Positions 1 through 7,382 of a DNA stretch of 10,396 nt are shown here, in pieces. Origin of the DNA: Caldifarciminota bacterium (GTDB lineage: Bacteria > Hydrothermota > UBA3072 > WFRC01); assembly GCA_015486685.1 (NCBI GenBank), contig WFRC01000315.1, forward strand, positions 1 through 10,396, in the 5' to 3' direction. Both the position numbers and the translations under genes were made by a program. Positions within the stretch are counted from its first letter, which is position 1. The number at the start of each line of letters is the position of its first letter. The notes below the pieces were generated by a model. The model did not search any database and was not told where the DNA came from. It saw only the letters and a list, made by a program, of their open reading frames with translations.

Positions 1-765
1 AATTTTCCTGAAAACATTATCAACAAAGGTATTTTAAGTCGGGAAGATTTCATTAATATGGTAAGAAAATATTCAGAAGATGCCGTATACAGCATTTTTA
101 AGATAAAGGATGGAACATTTATTTTTGAAGAGTGCACAGTAAATACGCCATTTGATATTGATTTAGGTTATAAAATTGAAAATCTCATTATGGAAGGTGC
201 AAGAAGGATAGATGAAATGGTAAAAATTTCTTCTATGATTCCTTCATACAACATTGTGTTAGAAATTTCTTCTGAAATAGAAGAAAAAAAGTATGTTCAT
301 TTAACCCCAAAAGAATGGATGCTTTTATCACATATAAATGGTGAATATAGTATTGAGGACATTATAAAAATTTCAGGCGATGAGTTCGATACAGTAAAAA
401 CCCTGTATGGAATGATGATGGCAGGATTGGTGAAGAAAAAAGCAGTGAAGAACACCAAAGAAAAGGTTGAAGAACATAAATGGGAAAATGTAATAGATGA
501 TTTTTACGAAAAAGGAAACTATAAAGAAGGCATTGATTACTTGATAGAATTGGGCAAAAAAGAGCCAGAAAATCCTGCAATACCTTATCAATTAGGGTTC
601 TTTTATCTAAAAATGGGCAAGTTCAAGATGGCTATATCCCAATGGTCAGAGTTTCTTACTCGCTCGCCAACGGGTAATAAAGCAAAATATGTAAGTGAAT
701 TGGTTGAAGCATTAAGGAAAGTAGAAAAGTTAATAATAAGAAGAGATGAGGTGAAAAATGGCTGA
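1..765 (+). CDS. DUF4388 (PATAN)/TPR protein, 5' partial
   Basis: The reading frame is open from base 1, and the first 19 codons before the ATG at 58 read as the middle of a DUF4388/PATAN domain (NKGILSREDFINM...). The gene therefore starts upstream and the ATG at 58 is internal. 254 residues are visible. Counting from Met at 58, residues 1-70 are the end of DUF4388, with the usual DGTFIFEE and ENLIMEGARRIDE signatures. Residues 82-128 (LTPKEWMLLSHING to AGLVKKK) form the winged-helix-like segment that commonly follows it. Residues 141-225 form about two TPR-like helical pairs (YEKGNYKEGIDYLIELGKK, YQLGFFYLKMGKFKMAISQW). DUF4388 proteins are cytoplasmic scaffold or regulatory proteins often encoded beside roadblock and GTPase genes; no enzyme activity is evident. 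Its end overlaps the next gene by 8 bp. The family call is firm; the cellular role is unknown. Confidence 0.85.
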   Translation, partial: NFPENIINKGILSREDFINMVRKYSEDAVYSIFKIKDGTFIFEECTVNTPFDIDLGYKIENLIMEGARRIDEMVKISSMIPSYNIVLEISSEIEEKKYVHLTPKEWMLLSHINGEYSIEDIIKISGDEFDTVKTLYGMMMAGLVKKKAVKNTKEKVEEHKWENVIDDFYEKGNYKEGIDYLIELGKKEPENPAIPYQLGFFYLKMGKFKMAISQWSEFLTRSPTGNKAKYVSELVEALRKVEKLIIRRDEVKNG

Positions 766-1678
766 TGAAGGATTACAAAGTGCCCCTGGTGGTGCCTCTG
801 TAATTATGGCACTCGCAGACCTTTATTTTCAGAATGGTATGCTTGACCAGGCTATAGACCTTGCGACATCAGCCATTGAAAAAAATCCAGAAGCGATTGA
901 AGCCTATATTATCCTTGCAAAGGTTTATAAACAAAAGGGAGATATGGAAAAGATGCAAGAATTTGCAGAAAAGGGATTAAAGATTGCTCCCGATAATCCA
1001 GACCTGAAAGAATATATTTCAGCACCAAAAGAAATTCCATCTGAACAGAAAATACCTACAATTAAAGAAGAAAAAACACCCGAACAGGAAATATCCGAAG
1101 AAATCCCATCTGAACAGGAAGTGGTCACGGTTGAGGAAAAGAAAACGCCATCAGAAGAAATTCCAACCGAACAAAAAATTCAAGAGGCAGTAAAAAAAGA
1201 AGAAGTGGTATCAGTAGAAAAAACAGGAGAAATAGAGGAAAAAGTTGAACAAACACCTGTATCTACTGTTATAGAAGAGGAGTCTCCCCCACCTCAAAAA
1301 ATAGTTGTTAAAGGGGAAAAAGAGCCAACTATTCAGGATATTTTATCGGAAATCACCCATATAAAAGGAATTTTTGGTGCATTAGTAATAGATGAAACAG
1401 GATTACCCATCGCACAGAAAGTAAATGTTCCGCTCGATATAGAATCTACATCAGCACTTATATCTGTTATAAATAAAGAAGCAAGAGAATCTATCGGAAG
1501 AATGGGAATAGGAAATTTTACCGATGGCATCATTGAAATGGAAAAAGGCAAAATATTTATATTTGATATTGACCCTGTTATTCTTTCTATTCTGACAAAT
1601 AAAGAGGTTATGATGGGACTAATTATGGTAAAAGTTCGAAAAGCAATTAAAGTTATCAGGAAGGTATTGGAAATATGA
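758..1678 (+). CDS. TPR - acidic linker - roadblock/LC7 domain protein
   Basis: This 306-residue protein has three parts. Residues 13-85 form two TPR units (ALADLYFQNGMLDQAIDLAT; LAKVYKQKGDMEKMQEFAEK). Residues 88-190 are a Glu/Lys/Pro-rich, probably disordered linker with three EIP[S/T]EQ repeats at 92, 115 and 134. Residues 191-306 form a roadblock/LC7 domain (IQDILSEITHIKGIFGALVIDETGLP...). Roadblock/LC7 domains dimerise, and in MglB they act on the MglA GTPase. TPRs bind peptides or proteins, so this looks like an adaptor. The ATG at 758 sits about 5 nt after a GAGGTG ribosome-binding site and overlaps the previous stop by 8 bp. The end overlaps the next gene as ATGA. There is no signal peptide or membrane segment, so it is probably cytoplasmic. 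The domain calls are strong; partner and function are inferred only from family and context. Confidence 0.87.
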   Translation: MADEGLQSAPGGASVIMALADLYFQNGMLDQAIDLATSAIEKNPEAIEAYIILAKVYKQKGDMEKMQEFAEKGLKIAPDNPDLKEYISAPKEIPSEQKIPTIKEEKTPEQEISEEIPSEQEVVTVEEKKTPSEEIPTEQKIQEAVKKEEVVSVEKTGEIEEKVEQTPVSTVIEEESPPPQKIVVKGEKEPTIQDILSEITHIKGIFGALVIDETGLPIAQKVNVPLDIESTSALISVINKEARESIGRMGIGNFTDGIIEMEKGKIFIFDIDPVILSILTNKEVMMGLIMVKVRKAIKVIRKVLEI

Positions 1679-2013
1679 AGCAGGTTATATCTTCATTGAC
1701 ACAGGTTGACGGCATATTAGGAGTTATTATTACAGGCAGGGATGGCATTTTGATAGACAGTGATATCCAAACAGGTTATGACAGCGAGCTAATAAGTGCA
1801 CTTGTCGCGAATGTTGCGAGAGAAATTGAAAAAAAAATAGGTGCAAAAAAGGATGTATTTGTCACTCTCGAAACAGATAAATCCAGAGTGTTGTTTTCCT
1901 ATACAAAAGACTTTATCCTTGCCTGTTTATCATCAAAACAGGCAAATCTTGGAGATATAAGGGTTTCTCTAAAATCGGGAATGGAAAAACTCATAAAAAT
2001 TATTGGTGAGTAA
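1675..2013 (+). CDS. Stand-alone roadblock/LC7 domain protein (MglB-like fold)
   Basis: The 112 residues make up essentially a single roadblock/LC7 domain. An N-terminal helix is followed by VDGILGVIITGRDGILIDSD, a central helix (ELISALVANVAREIEKKIG), and a strand pair ending in a C-terminal helix. The length matches compact MglB-type proteins. Such proteins form homo- or heterodimers and regulate small Ras-like GTPases in polarity or motility systems, but no GTPase is encoded in this window, so a GTPase-activating role is only an inference. The start overlaps the upstream gene by 4 bp (ATGA) and is preceded by an AGGAAGG ribosome-binding site about 10 nt away. The stop overlaps the next start as TAATG. 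Tight coupling to two other roadblock genes suggests the products assemble together in fixed proportions. Confidence 0.86.
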   Translation: MKQVISSLTQVDGILGVIITGRDGILIDSDIQTGYDSELISALVANVAREIEKKIGAKKDVFVTLETDKSRVLFSYTKDFILACLSSKQANLGDIRVSLKSGMEKLIKIIGE

Positions 2014-2489
2014 TGGTTGAAGATATATTATTATCAGAAGAGATTTCATCCCAAATTGATGAGCACCTAAAGGAACTGTTAAGCAAGTCAAAAACGAGGT
2101 GTGTGCTCTTACTTACTCGTGGAGGGCAGGTAATTGCAGACAGAGGATTTAAAAAAACATTACAAGTCCACTCCTTATCTGCCCTTTTAACAGGGGTTTA
2201 TAATGCTACTGCTGGACTTGCAAAATCTGTTGGAGAAAATGCCTTTACTGAATTTTACCTTGAAGGAAAAAAATGGAATATATATTTCAAAACTGTAACT
2301 AACCTTCTTCTTCTCTCATCCATATTTTCAGAAAGTTCTATATTAGGATTGGTTAAGAGAGAGATGAAAATAACAACAAAAGATATACAAGAGATATTCT
2401 CGAAGGAGAAAGAAACATCTCCGGAAAGGGAACATTTCTTCAAGAAAAGGAAAAACATAGACCATATTCTGGATAATTTCTTCTCTTAA
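2013..2489 (+). CDS. Roadblock/LC7 domain protein with charged C-terminal tail
   Basis: Residues 7-115 of this 158-residue protein resemble a roadblock/LC7 domain: helix SSQIDEHLKELLSKS, strand pair RCVLLLTRGGQVIADRGF, helix HSLSALLTGVYNATAGLAKS, then EFYLEGKKWNIYFKTV and LLLLSSIFSESSILGLVK. The family is often annotated as a dynein-regulation protein LC7. Unlike the preceding 112-residue paralogue it carries about 40 extra residues, a charged tail ending FFKKRKNIDHILDNFFS, which could be a docking peptide. That docking role is inferred. The start overlaps the previous stop as TAATG behind a GGTGAG ribosome-binding site, and the stop overlaps the tamB-like start in the same way. It is the third roadblock domain in a row. 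Sequence similarity to the neighbours is low, so heterodimers rather than recent duplicates are likely. Confidence 0.82.
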   Translation: MVEDILLSEEISSQIDEHLKELLSKSKTRCVLLLTRGGQVIADRGFKKTLQVHSLSALLTGVYNATAGLAKSVGENAFTEFYLEGKKWNIYFKTVTNLLLLSSIFSESSILGLVKREMKITTKDIQEIFSKEKETSPEREHFFKKRKNIDHILDNFFS

Positions 2490-5400
2490 TGAAAAAAAAA
2501 TATACAGGCTTAATTATATTTATATTCTTAATTGTTATATTTCAACTGCTTTCGGGTATATTCCACAAATTTGCTGAAAGAAAACTTCAATCTTATATTC
2601 AGGATAAACTTCCACAGGGTTCAATGATATCTAATGTTAAATGGAATATACTCTCACATCTTAGTGCTCAAAATGTAAGAATAAATACAAATACCTTTAT
2701 CTTTACCGCTAATGGGATAAGAATCAATTATACCCTTTTCGCCATTCTTCACAGGCATATTGGTTCTATTACTATGGAAACTCCCATAATTAAGATTAAA
2801 TCTCATAATGGGAACAAATATAAGAAAGGAAGATTTAAGTATCCTGAAATTTCTATTGATAATGTAAATATTATTAATGGTATTTTTGAAAAGGATAGGG
2901 CAAAGATTTATCTTACAGGAACAGGAAATATTAGTTCCATACAACAAAAATTATATATATCTATTTCCAAAGGCGGTGGTAATTATAATAATAAACTCAG
3001 ATTTAGTAGAATTAAAGGTAATATTAAGGGAAATAGATATGGCGTTAAAATCTCTGATGGATTCCTCCAGATGGAAAATGGGGATATGCATATTACAGGC
3101 TTGCTTTCCAAAAACAAATCAAAATTTGAAGTAAAATATCAGGGGGATTTAAGTGATTTAAGAAACATATTTCCTGATTATGGGTTATCCGGAAATGTTA
3201 AAACGCACTTTACACTTCAATTTGACAATAAAAATTATGCATTGCAAGGTAAAGGTAAAGGAAAAGATATATCTGTAAAAAATTATAGATTGGGAACATT
3301 CGCCTTTGATATTAAAAAAGAACTAAATAACAGGGTGAAATTCTCCTTTTCTCGGAATGATTTGAAAATTAAAGGAAAAGTAGATAACACAGATATTTTT
3401 GCAGAAATTACCCTGCTGAACTTTTCGCCAAAAACATTCAAAAAAGAACTTCCTGAAGCAAACATAACGGGAAGATTAAACATTATTTCATTGAAAAAAT
3501 TTCGGGATATTGGTTTCTCGGGAAAATTGGAAAATAAAGGAATATATATCGACAGCATCTATGGAAATATCAAAAGGGATAAAAACCTATGGGCTACAGA
3601 CGGCATTTATATCAAATCAGGAGCGGGTAGAATTCAAATAAATGGAACTTTGAATGGTAAAACAAATATATATATAGATGTAAAAGATTTTCCCCTGAGA
3701 AACATTGTAGGACTGAAAAAAATCCCATATTCAGGATACTTAACAGGAAGTGTTTCTCTAAAAAATAAAAAGATTGTAGGGGATTTCGGGATAAAGGAAA
3801 TTAAAGGTAAAGGTATCATCTGCGATTACGCCGGTGGGAATATAAACATTGTAGATAATGAAGGAACGGTAGATGTCGCCCTGGTAAATTCCTCAACAGG
3901 AACACTCAAATTTAAGACAGGATATTTGAATATCTTTATTCGGAATGGATATAAATTTAATGGGTTTATGAAAGGAGATAATTTAGACCTTAAAATGGAT
4001 GGTAGCGGACAAAGGATTGGGAATGAATATAACATAATCTTAAAACATTTAATCTTTGCGAAGGGAAAAGACTCATTGTCGTCCATATCCCCATTCAGGT
4101 GTTTAATATCATCTAAAGGGTTAAAGGTGGAAAATAGTATCTTGAGGGTTGGTAATGGGAAAATTTTAGTATCAGGGATAATAGGAAAAGAGAATATGGG
4201 CAAAATTGCGGGAGAGAATATCAACCTGAATTTTGTTTCAACCATTTTATCCTTAAAATCACCTATATCAGGAATGTCGAATTTTCGCTGCAGTATAAAT
4301 GGGAAAGGCATACAAATAAAAGGCAAGATTGAAAAACCCAAATATAAGAAGTTAACGGGGGATTCATTAGACTTTACTGTTACAGTTTTTCCTGATAAAA
4401 TTATGTTAGACAAATTCAATATGTATGACAAAGGTGAGATGAAAATTGAGGGTATTATCCCTATAAAAAGATGGAAATTATCAGCCAAAGAAAATATGCA
4501 ACTTACAATACACCTGAACAATACACCAGGATGGGTCTTTCTCCCTTTTTCTAAATATCTGGAGTTTAAGTCAGGAAGCATTACAGGTAATATTGGCATA
4601 AAAGGACAGGTGAATAATCCCCTTTTTAATGGCTTTCTCCTATTAAATAATAATCACATTACAATTTCTTCTGTATCCACAGATATAGAACAAATACAGG
4701 GTGTTATAAATATGAATGGTAAGGAAATAGTGACCAACCATATAACAGGGAAAATAAAAACAGGTAAGATAGAAATTTCTGGCAAAGCACATCTCTTACC
4801 AGATGCCTCATATAATTTTGACCTACAGATGGATAAAGTGCCTTTCGAAAGCTTAAAAGATGTGTCTGCTGTACTGGATGGAAAGGTAAATTTCTCTTTA
4901 AGAGATAAGATACCATATATAAATGGAAAAGTAAATATTATAAAGGCAAAAATTACCACCCCATTTAAGAAAAAAGAAACTATTAGTACTTACAAGAAAG
5001 AATATTATGTAAATCTTAATATAGATGCATCAAATTATAATATCTGGTTAAGGAATGATTTTGCCAATGCGGAGATTGGCGGAGATGCAACGGTAATCCA
5101 CAATAAAGAAAACTGGAATATATCCGGACTACTTAAAACTAAACGGGGAAAATTGTTTTATCTTGATAGGGAATTTTCTCTCCTTAATGGAAAATTCCAT
5201 TTTTTGAATACTCAGGAAATAAACCCTGATATAACATTTCTCGCTGCTACATTTGTGCCGCCAGATGATTCAATATTTCTTTCTGTATCAGGTTCAATGT
5301 TAACGCCCAAATTTAATTTATATTCAAAACCCCCAATGCCCCTTGATGAAATTATTGCACTTCTAAATCTTAATATGAGATGGAACCAACTTGCATCTAT

Positions 5401-5707
5401 AGAAGAGGTTGAAAATAAATTTAAAAAAAGGGCAATTACATATTGGTTAAGAAAAACATTATTAAAGGAGATTCAATCAAGGGTTGGGTTAGATGTTATG
5501 AGCCTTGAAGAGGGAGAAAGGACAAAATTAGTAATAGGAAAATACTTCACAAGGAATTTTTATGTCACATACAGCACGGATGTATTCTCCTATGGATACA
5601 GCAAATTGCACTTAGAATATAGACTTGGCAGATGGGGTAATCTCATAGGAGAACAAGACCCCTCAGGAAAAAGAAGTTTTACTATGCAGATGAGGTTCAG
5701 ATACTAA
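2489..5707 (+). CDS. TamB/AsmA-like envelope protein (DUF490 C-terminus)
   Basis: This 1072-residue protein begins with a short basic stretch and one hydrophobic segment (about residues 6-24, GLIIFIFLIVIFQLLSGIF), expected to anchor it in the inner membrane with the rest in the periplasm. A long middle region consists of short repeating beta-strand units typical of AsmA-like/bridge-like lipid-transfer proteins. The last third (about 730-1072) fits the TamB/DUF490 domain: KRGKLFYLDREFSLLNGKF, INPDITFLAA, VSGSMLTPKFNLYS, then LVIGKYFTRNFYVTYSTD and a terminal aromatic FRY. TamB-family proteins span the periplasm and act in phospholipid movement or outer-membrane protein assembly. Somewhat short for TamB (E. 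coli about 1250 residues). No BamA/TamA-type partner is in the window. The start overlaps the previous stop (TAATG) with no clear ribosome-binding site, so translation is probably coupled; the start is followed by a run of nine A. Its place in a roadblock operon is unusual. Confidence 0.87.
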   Translation: MKKKYTGLIIFIFLIVIFQLLSGIFHKFAERKLQSYIQDKLPQGSMISNVKWNILSHLSAQNVRINTNTFIFTANGIRINYTLFAILHRHIGSITMETPIIKIKSHNGNKYKKGRFKYPEISIDNVNIINGIFEKDRAKIYLTGTGNISSIQQKLYISISKGGGNYNNKLRFSRIKGNIKGNRYGVKISDGFLQMENGDMHITGLLSKNKSKFEVKYQGDLSDLRNIFPDYGLSGNVKTHFTLQFDNKNYALQGKGKGKDISVKNYRLGTFAFDIKKELNNRVKFSFSRNDLKIKGKVDNTDIFAEITLLNFSPKTFKKELPEANITGRLNIISLKKFRDIGFSGKLENKGIYIDSIYGNIKRDKNLWATDGIYIKSGAGRIQINGTLNGKTNIYIDVKDFPLRNIVGLKKIPYSGYLTGSVSLKNKKIVGDFGIKEIKGKGIICDYAGGNINIVDNEGTVDVALVNSSTGTLKFKTGYLNIFIRNGYKFNGFMKGDNLDLKMDGSGQRIGNEYNIILKHLIFAKGKDSLSSISPFRCLISSKGLKVENSILRVGNGKILVSGIIGKENMGKIAGENINLNFVSTILSLKSPISGMSNFRCSINGKGIQIKGKIEKPKYKKLTGDSLDFTVTVFPDKIMLDKFNMYDKGEMKIEGIIPIKRWKLSAKENMQLTIHLNNTPGWVFLPFSKYLEFKSGSITGNIGIKGQVNNPLFNGFLLLNNNHITISSVSTDIEQIQGVINMNGKEIVTNHITGKIKTGKIEISGKAHLLPDASYNFDLQMDKVPFESLKDVSAVLDGKVNFSLRDKIPYINGKVNIIKAKITTPFKKKETISTYKKEYYVNLNIDASNYNIWLRNDFANAEIGGDATVIHNKENWNISGLLKTKRGKLFYLDREFSLLNGKFHFLNTQEINPDITFLAATFVPPDDSIFLSVSGSMLTPKFNLYSKPPMPLDEIIALLNLNMRWNQLASIEEVENKFKKRAITYWLRKTLLKEIQSRVGLDVMSLEEGERTKLVIGKYFTRNFYVTYSTDVFSYGYSKLHLEYRLGRWGNLIGEQDPSGKRSFTMQMRFRY

Positions 5708-5777
5708 ATTATAAGTTAAGAATATAAGGTTAAAAGGGGAAAAAGTCTGACAGCTGAGTCTGTGCCAAAACCCTTAT

Positions 5778-7106
5778 TCACCCATTTTTTACCTCTTTTA
5801 CATCTGCTTTTGATGAGCCTGAATGAAATTTTATATCTATTTCGTCTCCAGCAGAAAGTGTTGAGGCATTTCTGATTACTTTACCATCCTTAAAGACAAT
5901 TGAATAACCCCGTTTTAACACATTTATAGGGCCTACTGCACTTAATCTCTGTTCTAAATTCTTTACATTTATTCCCCTATCCATTATTTGTTTACGGGCA
6001 GATTTCTGGATATTATCTTTTAGATTTTTGATATTGTTTATCCTTGCATCAATTATTCCTGCGGGTTGTTTCATCATTATTCTGGATTTCATTGTATTTA
6101 CATACTGATTTTTTACAGATATATTACTGGTTAATGATGTTCTCAACACTTCATATAGATGGTCTAACCTGAGTGTTCTTTCATTAATCCTGCTCAATAA
6201 ATAAGGCGAAGATAACCTTTTTTGTGCGGAAGTAATGTTTTTTAGCCTCTCTTTTAATATATTATCTACATATCTCATTAAACTTTTTTTCTTTTCTTTT
6301 AATTCTTCTTTCATCGTATCTTTTGCCTTTACTGCAATCTCTGCCGCCTCTGATGGAGTAGCAGCCCTTGTATCTGCTACCATATCAGAGATGGTAAAAT
6401 CAATTTCATGCCCAACCGCTGAAATTATCGGAATTCTGGAGTTGTATATTGCCCTCGCTACAACCTCTTCGTTAAAAGCCCATAAATCTTCCAGAGAACC
6501 GCCTCCCCTTCCTACAATTAAAAGGTCTACATCCCCATATTCATTAAATTCCCTGATTGCCTCTGCAATATCCATTGCCGCTTTATCTCCCTGCACCAAT
6601 GTGGGTCTGATTATTATAGCCTCGCCTACCATTCTTCTTTTCAGGATTCTTAAGATGTCTCTTACAGCTGCGCCTTCAAGAGATGTAATAACTCCAATCC
6701 TTTCAGGATACTCAGGCAATTCCTTTTTATGTTCAGGGGCAAATAGACCTTCTTTTTTTAGTTTCTTTTTGAGCAACTCAAATCTTGCGGCTAAATCACC
6801 TATACCAGCAGGTAAGATTTCTTCGGCATACAATTGATAACTACCCCAACCTTCATATACCCCAATCTTCCCATAAACCCTTACCTTCAGTCCATCTTCC
6901 ATCTCAAATGAAAAATCTTTAACATTGCTTCTAAACATAACACATCTCATCTGGGCGTTCTCATCCTTCAATGAAAAATACAGGTGTCCGCTTGAATGCC
7001 GCTTGAAATTTGACATTTCTCCTGACACCCATACATAAGGAATACTTTCTTCAAGGAGTTGTTTAATAATTTTTGTAATTTCGCTTACTGTATATATTTT
7101 ATCCAT
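5778..7106 (-). CDS. xseA: Exodeoxyribonuclease VII large subunit
   Basis: XseA is the catalytic subunit of exonuclease VII, which degrades single-stranded DNA from both ends into oligonucleotides in repair. The 442 residues match the usual family length. Residues 1-100 form the OB-fold DNA-binding domain (YTVSEITKIIKQLLEESIPYV..., SSGHLYFSLKDENAQMRCVMF). The catalytic domain runs from about 125, with PERIGVITS, AAVRDIL, the glycine-rich GRGGGSLEDLWAFNEE at 199-214, and SAVGHEIDFTISDMVADTRA followed by ATPSEAAE at 229-256. A coiled-coil region and a conserved C-terminal segment (LKRGYSIVFKDGKVIR) follow. The ATG at 7106 gives the normal N-terminus, but the ribosome-binding site is weak and the leader is a 9-bp tandem repeat array. 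The small subunit gene xseB, often next in line, is absent: only 70 bp separate this stop from the convergent gene. Confidence 0.97.
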   Translation of the reverse strand: MDKIYTVSEITKIIKQLLEESIPYVWVSGEMSNFKRHSSGHLYFSLKDENAQMRCVMFRSNVKDFSFEMEDGLKVRVYGKIGVYEGWGSYQLYAEEILPAGIGDLAARFELLKKKLKKEGLFAPEHKKELPEYPERIGVITSLEGAAVRDILRILKRRMVGEAIIIRPTLVQGDKAAMDIAEAIREFNEYGDVDLLIVGRGGGSLEDLWAFNEEVVARAIYNSRIPIISAVGHEIDFTISDMVADTRAATPSEAAEIAVKAKDTMKEELKEKKKSLMRYVDNILKERLKNITSAQKRLSSPYLLSRINERTLRLDHLYEVLRTSLTSNISVKNQYVNTMKSRIMMKQPAGIIDARINNIKNLKDNIQKSARKQIMDRGINVKNLEQRLSAVGPINVLKRGYSIVFKDGKVIRNASTLSAGDEIDIKFHSGSSKADVKEVKNG

Positions 7107-7114
7107 AATTTTGT

Positions 7115-7186
7115 TTATTTCGTTAGTTTAGTCTATTTGGTCTGTCTAGTCTATCTCGTCTATTTAGTCTGTCTGTTCTATTTCAT
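7115..7186 (-). repeat. 9-bp tandem repeat array in the xseA leader
   Basis: Eight consecutive 9-bp units run from 7115 to 7186, consensus CTATTTAGT on the plus strand (ACTAAATAG on the transcribed strand), with variants such as CTGTCTAGT and CTATCTCGT. They end only 8 nt before the xseA start codon, so they would form the purine-rich end of its 5' leader. The array is not an extension of the protein: the xseA frame meets a stop within it. Units 2-8 keep strict 9-bp phase despite substitutions; the unit nearest xseA (TTATTTCGT) is the most diverged. Confidence 0.8.
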
Positions 7187-7216
7187 TCCTTCTTATTATG
7201 CTAACCCTGAATTGTC

Positions 7217-7237
7217 ATGCTGAACTCGTTTCAGCAT
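7217..7237. repeat. Hairpin ATGCTGAA-ctcgt-TTCAGCAT
   Basis: A perfect 8-bp inverted repeat with a 5-nt loop, within the folD-xseA intergenic region. The wider sequence (GTCATGCTGAACTCGTTTCAGCATCTC in two parts, 7214-7240) resembles a short palindromic repeat seen in intergenic DNA of many bacterial genomes; that resemblance is from memory. No T-run follows on either side, so it is not an obvious intrinsic terminator. Confidence 0.6.
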
Positions 7238-7260
7238 CTCAACTTTCAACATTACAACTA

Positions 7261-7295
7261 TTTCCGTATCACCATATCATCGTATCACCGTTATT
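7261..7295. repeat. 35-bp direct repeat, copy 1
   Basis: This 35-bp stretch is identical to 8685-8719. Read on the minus strand it contains three 8-bp units in tandem (GGTGATAC, GATGATAT, GGTGATAC). It lies 88 bp past the folD stop on the transcribed strand. The rest of this gap up to 7382 holds only further short tandem-like runs (TCGTTCATT twice near 7298-7315) and no gene. Confidence 0.85.
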
Positions 7296-7382
7296 CTCGT
7301 TCATTTCGTTCATTATTTACAACAAATAACAGCGAAGCGTAATATACAATGAAGTGTAATAACGCCAAAGGCAAATATCCTT

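Noticed and set aside
3826..4599. A 257-codon open frame antisense to the tamB-like gene
   Set aside because: It lies wholly inside a convincing long coding sequence, has no recognisable domain, and its composition (Pro/Phe/Ile/Leu/Ser-rich) is what the complement of an AT-rich Lys/Gly/Asn/Ile-rich gene gives.
5708..5777. Intrinsic terminator between the convergent tamB-like gene and xseA
   Set aside because: There is a central CAGCTG palindrome, but no stem long enough and no T-run on either strand.
6235..6837. A 200-codon plus-strand open frame inside xseA
   Set aside because: It is the antisense shadow of the conserved catalytic region of xseA; there is no domain, and the Ser/Ala/Leu-rich composition follows from the complement.
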